Positions 61,410 through 64,000 of a stretch of 64,000 nucleotides of DNA are shown here, piece by piece (the stretch's first letter is position 1; each line of letters starts with the position of its first letter). The translations under genes were made by a program, and so were the position numbers. Below the pieces are notes generated by a model. That model searched no databases and had not been told where the DNA came from. It saw only the letters and a program-made list of their open reading frames with translations. The stretch lies in NCBI GenBank assembly GCA_002839355.1, contig PGXW01000028.1, forward strand, positions 51,935-115,934. The letters are read 5' to 3'. This DNA is from Spirochaetae bacterium HGW-Spirochaetae-2 (lineage in GTDB: Bacteria; Spirochaetota; Spirochaetia; Sphaerochaetales; Sphaerochaetaceae).

Positions 61410-63134
61410 TTATTGCAGGTGCAACACTTCGCCCCTGAACATGGTGGCAATGGTGTTGGCCAATTCGTTGGTTTGTCTCTTTTCCGATTGTGCGGGGTCC
61501 GCTTTCGGTAGTGTCTTCAAAAATTCAATCGGGCCGTCGTATCCGGTATGCCGCGCAACCAATGCTTTCAGCCGCTCGGAATTCTGGCGTGCTGTTTCCA
61601 TAGCATAGTTCGAAGCGAATGTGAACCGGAGGCTCTTGGCATCGTGGGTAACCTCTACGACCTGGCTCAGCACGATGCCAACCGGGTCGCGTTCCGCAGC
61701 CATCTCTTGGATCAACTCCGGCAGCACCTCCTTGGAAATATGCTTAATCGGAGGAGGCGATACCGGTGGTGGAGGAACTTCCTTGCGCAGCGGTTCGACT
61801 TGCGGGGCAGGTCTGGCCATAGGTGCTGGTTCCGGAATTGGCTTCGGAGCGGGAATGGGAGCTGGTGGTACTATAGGCTCTACGATAGCCTCTTTTATTG
61901 GAGTGGACTGTACCATTTGCTGCACAGGAGCTCTCGGAGCTATCGTTTCAATGGGTTTGGCCAGTTGTGGACGCGCTTGTGCAATCTCGCCGGAAAGCAA
62001 AGATTCCTTCAATTCCTCCACTTTCCGTACCAGCGTGGCCGAGGATGCCATACGGCGCAAATGTGTCAATCTGCTGACAGCCAGCTCGAGTTCGAAACGT
62101 GGATTGAGCGAGAAGCGGATATCGCGGTACAACTTCAAGAAGAGTTCGACCGCGGCTTCCAACTGCTCATCCGAATAGGCTTGGCGAATTGCTTCGGGTA
62201 TCTGGGAAACCTGGAGTCCGAGAATCGATTCGTTGGTAATGTCCCGTCTGATGAGCAGCAAGGTGCGCATGTACTCGGCAATATCCTTGATGCACTGTTC
62301 CACCGAGACCCCGGAATCCAGCAGCGCATGGAGGGCTTGCAGCGCGCTGCCCGTCTGTTCATCCAACAGGGCACCGATAATCGCTGAAATCTTATCCAAT
62401 CCTGCCAATCCCAGCTTCTGTTGGATCTGCTCCATAGTCACCATACCGTTGCTGAACGAGACGACCTGGTCGAACAAGGTGTAGGCGTCGCGCATGGATC
62501 CGGTCGATTCCTTGGCTATCCAGAACAAGGCCTCGTCCTCTGCTTGGATTCCCATTTCGGCAGCTGTCTGGGCGAGGACATCCTTGATGATATCCAATGG
62601 AATCAACTGGAAATGGAATTGCTGGCAGCGAGAACGGATTGTGGCGGGCACCTTCTGTGTTTCGGTTGTCGCAAAGATGAATACGACATACTCGGGAGGT
62701 TCCTCGATGGTCTTCAACAGGGCATTGAACGCACTGGTGGAGAGCATGTGGACCTCGTCTATGATATACACCTTGTAGCGGCAACTCTGTGGTGGAAACA
62801 GCACCTCGTCCTTGATGACCCGAATATCGTTTACCGACGTGTTGCTTGCACCGTCGATTTCGATCACGTCTGTCGAATTCCCCTGTGTGATTTCCCTGCA
62901 GTTGGCGCAGACTCCACAAGGATACGGTGTGGGACCCTGCTCGCAATTGAGCGCCTTCGCAAGGATCCTGGCCGAGGAGGTCTTGCCGACTCCACGTGGT
63001 CCACTGAAGAGATAGGCATGGGCGATGCGACCCTGCTCGATCGAATTCTTGATTGTCGATACAACGAACTGTTGTCCGACCAAGCCGTCAAACAATTGGG
63101 GTCTTTTACGTGTTGCTGTTACTTCGTATGCCAT
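61410..63134 (-). CDS. dnaX: DNA polymerase III subunits gamma and tau
   Basis: The clamp-loader motor. The 574-residue protein begins MAYEVTATRKRPQLFDGLVGQQFVVSTIKNSI, has Walker A FSGPRGVGKTSSARILAKAL, a zinc module CGVCANC after an earlier Cys in LNCEQGPTPYPC, Walker B VYIIDEVHMLS, and the arginine-finger motif TIRSRCQQFHFQ. After residue 370 comes a proline-rich linker (about 410-475) and a C-terminal tau-like domain. I use the ATG at 63134 with GGAG five bases upstream. No obvious A-rich slippery site for gamma production was noticed. Confidence 0.97.
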   Translation of the reverse strand: MAYEVTATRKRPQLFDGLVGQQFVVSTIKNSIEQGRIAHAYLFSGPRGVGKTSSARILAKALNCEQGPTPYPCGVCANCREITQGNSTDVIEIDGASNTSVNDIRVIKDEVLFPPQSCRYKVYIIDEVHMLSTSAFNALLKTIEEPPEYVVFIFATTETQKVPATIRSRCQQFHFQLIPLDIIKDVLAQTAAEMGIQAEDEALFWIAKESTGSMRDAYTLFDQVVSFSNGMVTMEQIQQKLGLAGLDKISAIIGALLDEQTGSALQALHALLDSGVSVEQCIKDIAEYMRTLLLIRRDITNESILGLQVSQIPEAIRQAYSDEQLEAAVELFLKLYRDIRFSLNPRFELELAVSRLTHLRRMASSATLVRKVEELKESLLSGEIAQARPQLAKPIETIAPRAPVQQMVQSTPIKEAIVEPIVPPAPIPAPKPIPEPAPMARPAPQVEPLRKEVPPPPVSPPPIKHISKEVLPELIQEMAAERDPVGIVLSQVVEVTHDAKSLRFTFASNYAMETARQNSERLKALVARHTGYDGPIEFLKTLPKADPAQSEKRQTNELANTIATMFRGEVLHLQ

Positions 63135-63196
63135 TGCTACTCCAGTGTCCGTGACAGACACCTATGACTATACCATGGGCTTGTCGGAATGAAAAA

Positions 63197-63319
63197 CCCC
63201 CTTGGCTCCGATACATCGCCTGTGGCTCATCGTTCAATCGCTTACCGCTGCTACCTTCCGGTCCTGACGGGGTTGGGCGAAGAGCGATAGCACAGAATCT
63301 ACCATCAACACCAAGGGGG
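63197..63319 (-). ncRNA. ffs: Signal recognition particle RNA (small bacterial type)
   Basis: On the minus strand the conserved apical domain is clear: GTCAGGACCGGAAGG followed by TAGCAGCGGTAAGC, the Ffh-binding asymmetric loop and GGAA tetraloop. The ends pair (CCCCCTTGG with CCAAGGGGG), and the 3' side runs into TTTTTC at 63192-63196, so the closing helix plus T-run forms the terminator. The RNA is about 123 nt, slightly longer than E. coli 4.5S. The gene lies 6 bp after tRNA-Ser(GGA) with no promoter between, so it is probably processed from a tRNA transcript. dnaX follows, the classic order. Confidence 0.93.
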
Positions 63320-63325
63320 AATAAA

Positions 63326-63413
63326 CGGAGAGAGAGGGATTCGAACCCTCGGAGCCCGGTTAGAGCTCACACCCCTTCCAAGGGTGCACCTTCGACCACT
63401 CGGACATCTCTCC
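63326..63413 (-). tRNA. tRNA-Ser (anticodon GGA)
   Basis: An 88-nt class II tRNA with a long variable arm. The acceptor GGAGAGA pairs with TCTCTCC, the anticodon loop is CTTGGAAG-type with GGA, the T-loop is GGTTCGAATCC and the discriminator is G. CCA is not encoded. It reads UCC and UCU. Confidence 0.95.
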
Positions 63414-63444
63414 AAGTTCACAAGACAGAAACGAAAAAAAAGAG

Positions 63445-63532
63445 CGGAGAGAGAGGGATTCGAACCCTCGGTACCGTCAAACGGTACAACGGATTTCGAG
63501 TCCGTCTCCTTCGACCACTCGGACATCTCTCC
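63445..63532 (-). tRNA. tRNA-Ser (anticodon CGA)
   Basis: An 88-nt class II tRNA. The acceptor and T-arm are nearly identical to tRNA-Ser(GGA). The anticodon stem-loop ACGGACTCGAAATCCGT gives CGA, which reads UCG. CCA is not encoded. Confidence 0.95.
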
Positions 63533-63549
63533 AGGCGGGCTTCGCCGTA

Positions 63550-63623
63550 TGTAGCCAAGAGGATTCGAACCTCCGACCTCCAGATCCGCAATCTGATGCT
63601 CTATCCAGCTGAGCTATGGCTAC
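63550..63623 (-). tRNA. tRNA-Arg (anticodon GCG)
   Basis: A 74-nt tRNA with acceptor GTAGCCA/TGGCTAC, D-arm AGCTCAGCTGGATAGAGC and discriminator A. The anticodon stem-loop CAGATTGCGGATCTG gives loop TTGCGGA and anticodon GCG, reading CGC and CGU. Most bacteria use an A34 (inosine) tRNA-Arg(ACG) for these codons, so G34 is notable. CCA is not encoded. Confidence 0.9.
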
Positions 63624-63661
63624 GCAACATATCATTAGAACTTGTAAAAAAACCAAAAAAA

Positions 63662-63748
<87 letters not shown>

Positions 63749-63800
63749 AGGGAACTACCGATAGGTAGATCGCAACACCTGATCGGAAAATTGAAATTAG

Positions 63801-63885
63801 CGGAGAGAGAGGGATTCGAACCCCCGGAGACTCGCGCCTCAACGGTTTTCAAGACCGCCTCCTTCGACCGCTCGGACATCTCTCC
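63801..63885 (-). tRNA. tRNA-Ser (anticodon TGA)
   Basis: An 85-nt class II tRNA, the first in the transcript. The anticodon stem-loop CGGTCTTGAAAACCG gives TGA, reading UCA and other UCN codons. The acceptor is GGAGAGA/TCTCTCC and the discriminator is G. Confidence 0.95.
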
Positions 63886-63898
63886 AATCAGGATTCCC

Positions 63899-63927
63899 AC
63901 TATACTGACGGGGCCATTCTTTGTCAA
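63899..63927 (-). promoter_or_regulatory. Strong sigma70-type promoter for the tRNA-SRP RNA operon
   Basis: On the minus strand a perfect TTGACA (63922-63927) and TATAGT (63899-63904) are separated by 17 bp. The -10 box is 13 bp before the first tRNA. No other promoter-like pair is evident before the SRP RNA, so all six RNAs likely share this one. Confidence 0.88.
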
Positions 63928-63935
63928 GTAAACTG

Positions 63936-63955
63936 GGGGAGGCAAAAGCCTCTCC
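63936..63955 (-). terminator. Possible terminator of a gene beyond the right edge
   Basis: An 8-bp stem with one G-T pair (GGGGAGGC with GCCTCTCC) and an AAAA/TTTT loop lies just upstream of the tRNA promoter. On the minus strand it is followed by CAGTTTACTT, a poor T-tract. It may end a minus-strand gene entering from the right. Confidence 0.35.
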
Positions 63956-64000
63956 GGCACCACGTAAAACTTGACAGGACTCGAACGTATGACCATGATA

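Noticed and set aside
63956..64000. A T-loop-like word (CGTTCGAG on the minus strand) at the right edge
   Set aside because: The flanking T-stem has a mismatch and a wobble, and the rest is outside the window, so neither a tRNA nor tmRNA end can be supported.

Overview
The window looks like the replication-origin region of a free-living or gut-type spirochaete, most likely near Sphaerochaeta/Treponema. Evidence: the dnaA-dnaN-recF-dciA-rpmH-rnpA-yidC-jag block; a cyclophilin-FKBP fusion immunophilin of the kind described from Treponema; a MurA with Asp in place of the catalytic Cys, as reported for Borrelia; a DUF4416 protein; and moderate GC content. The lineage is inferred from gene content only. 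There are no phage genes, insertion sequences, rRNA genes or CRISPR arrays. Nearly everything is housekeeping.

Layout. Positions 1-12.2 kb: end of leuS, L-serine dehydratase, a lipoprotein, DUF4416, a DAHP synthase-prephenate dehydratase fusion, endonuclease III, metF-metH, a NIF3-like domain protein and pth. Positions 12.3-24.5 kb: a very large GH13-like protein, a damaged symporter gene, an unknown membrane protein, gpmI, pepP, lgt, a C-terminal processing protease and rsmE. Positions 24.5-32.4 kb: a degenerate sigma54-activator-like protein, a 359-bp gap with two perfect DnaA boxes inside a repeated sequence, murA, a PfkB sugar kinase, metK, jag and yidC. Positions 32.4-41.8 kb: rnpA-rpmH-dciA-recF-dnaN-oriC-dnaA on the minus strand, then divergent gyrB-gyrA.

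Positions 41.8-49.7 kb: two perfect parS sites, an Nfu protein, parA-parB, the CFBP immunophilin, radA, a TraB-family membrane protein, a LysO-like exporter and a YgjP metalloprotease. Positions 49.8-63.1 kb: flavodiiron protein, PepD dipeptidase, NagA, MATE pump, YgiQ radical-SAM protein, lipid kinase, GH63-like hydrolase, DjlA-like co-chaperone and recR-ebfC-dnaX. Positions 63.2-63.9 kb: SRP RNA and five tRNA genes (four tRNA-Ser, one tRNA-Arg) behind one strong promoter.

Functional themes. Replication initiation, segregation and DNA supercoiling genes sit within 10 kb of each other, with oriC in the dnaA-dnaN gap and parS next to gyrA. Methionine/SAM metabolism is represented by metF, metH and metK. 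Several features suggest intrinsic drug tolerance (MurA Cys to Asp, GyrA Ala83, a MATE pump). A flavodiiron protein fits an anaerobe that meets oxygen. The least explained items are the GH13 giant, the DnaA-box repeat locus at 25.8-26.05 kb, a three-copy TTAG/CCTAAC motif around radA, and a structured yidC-jag spacer.
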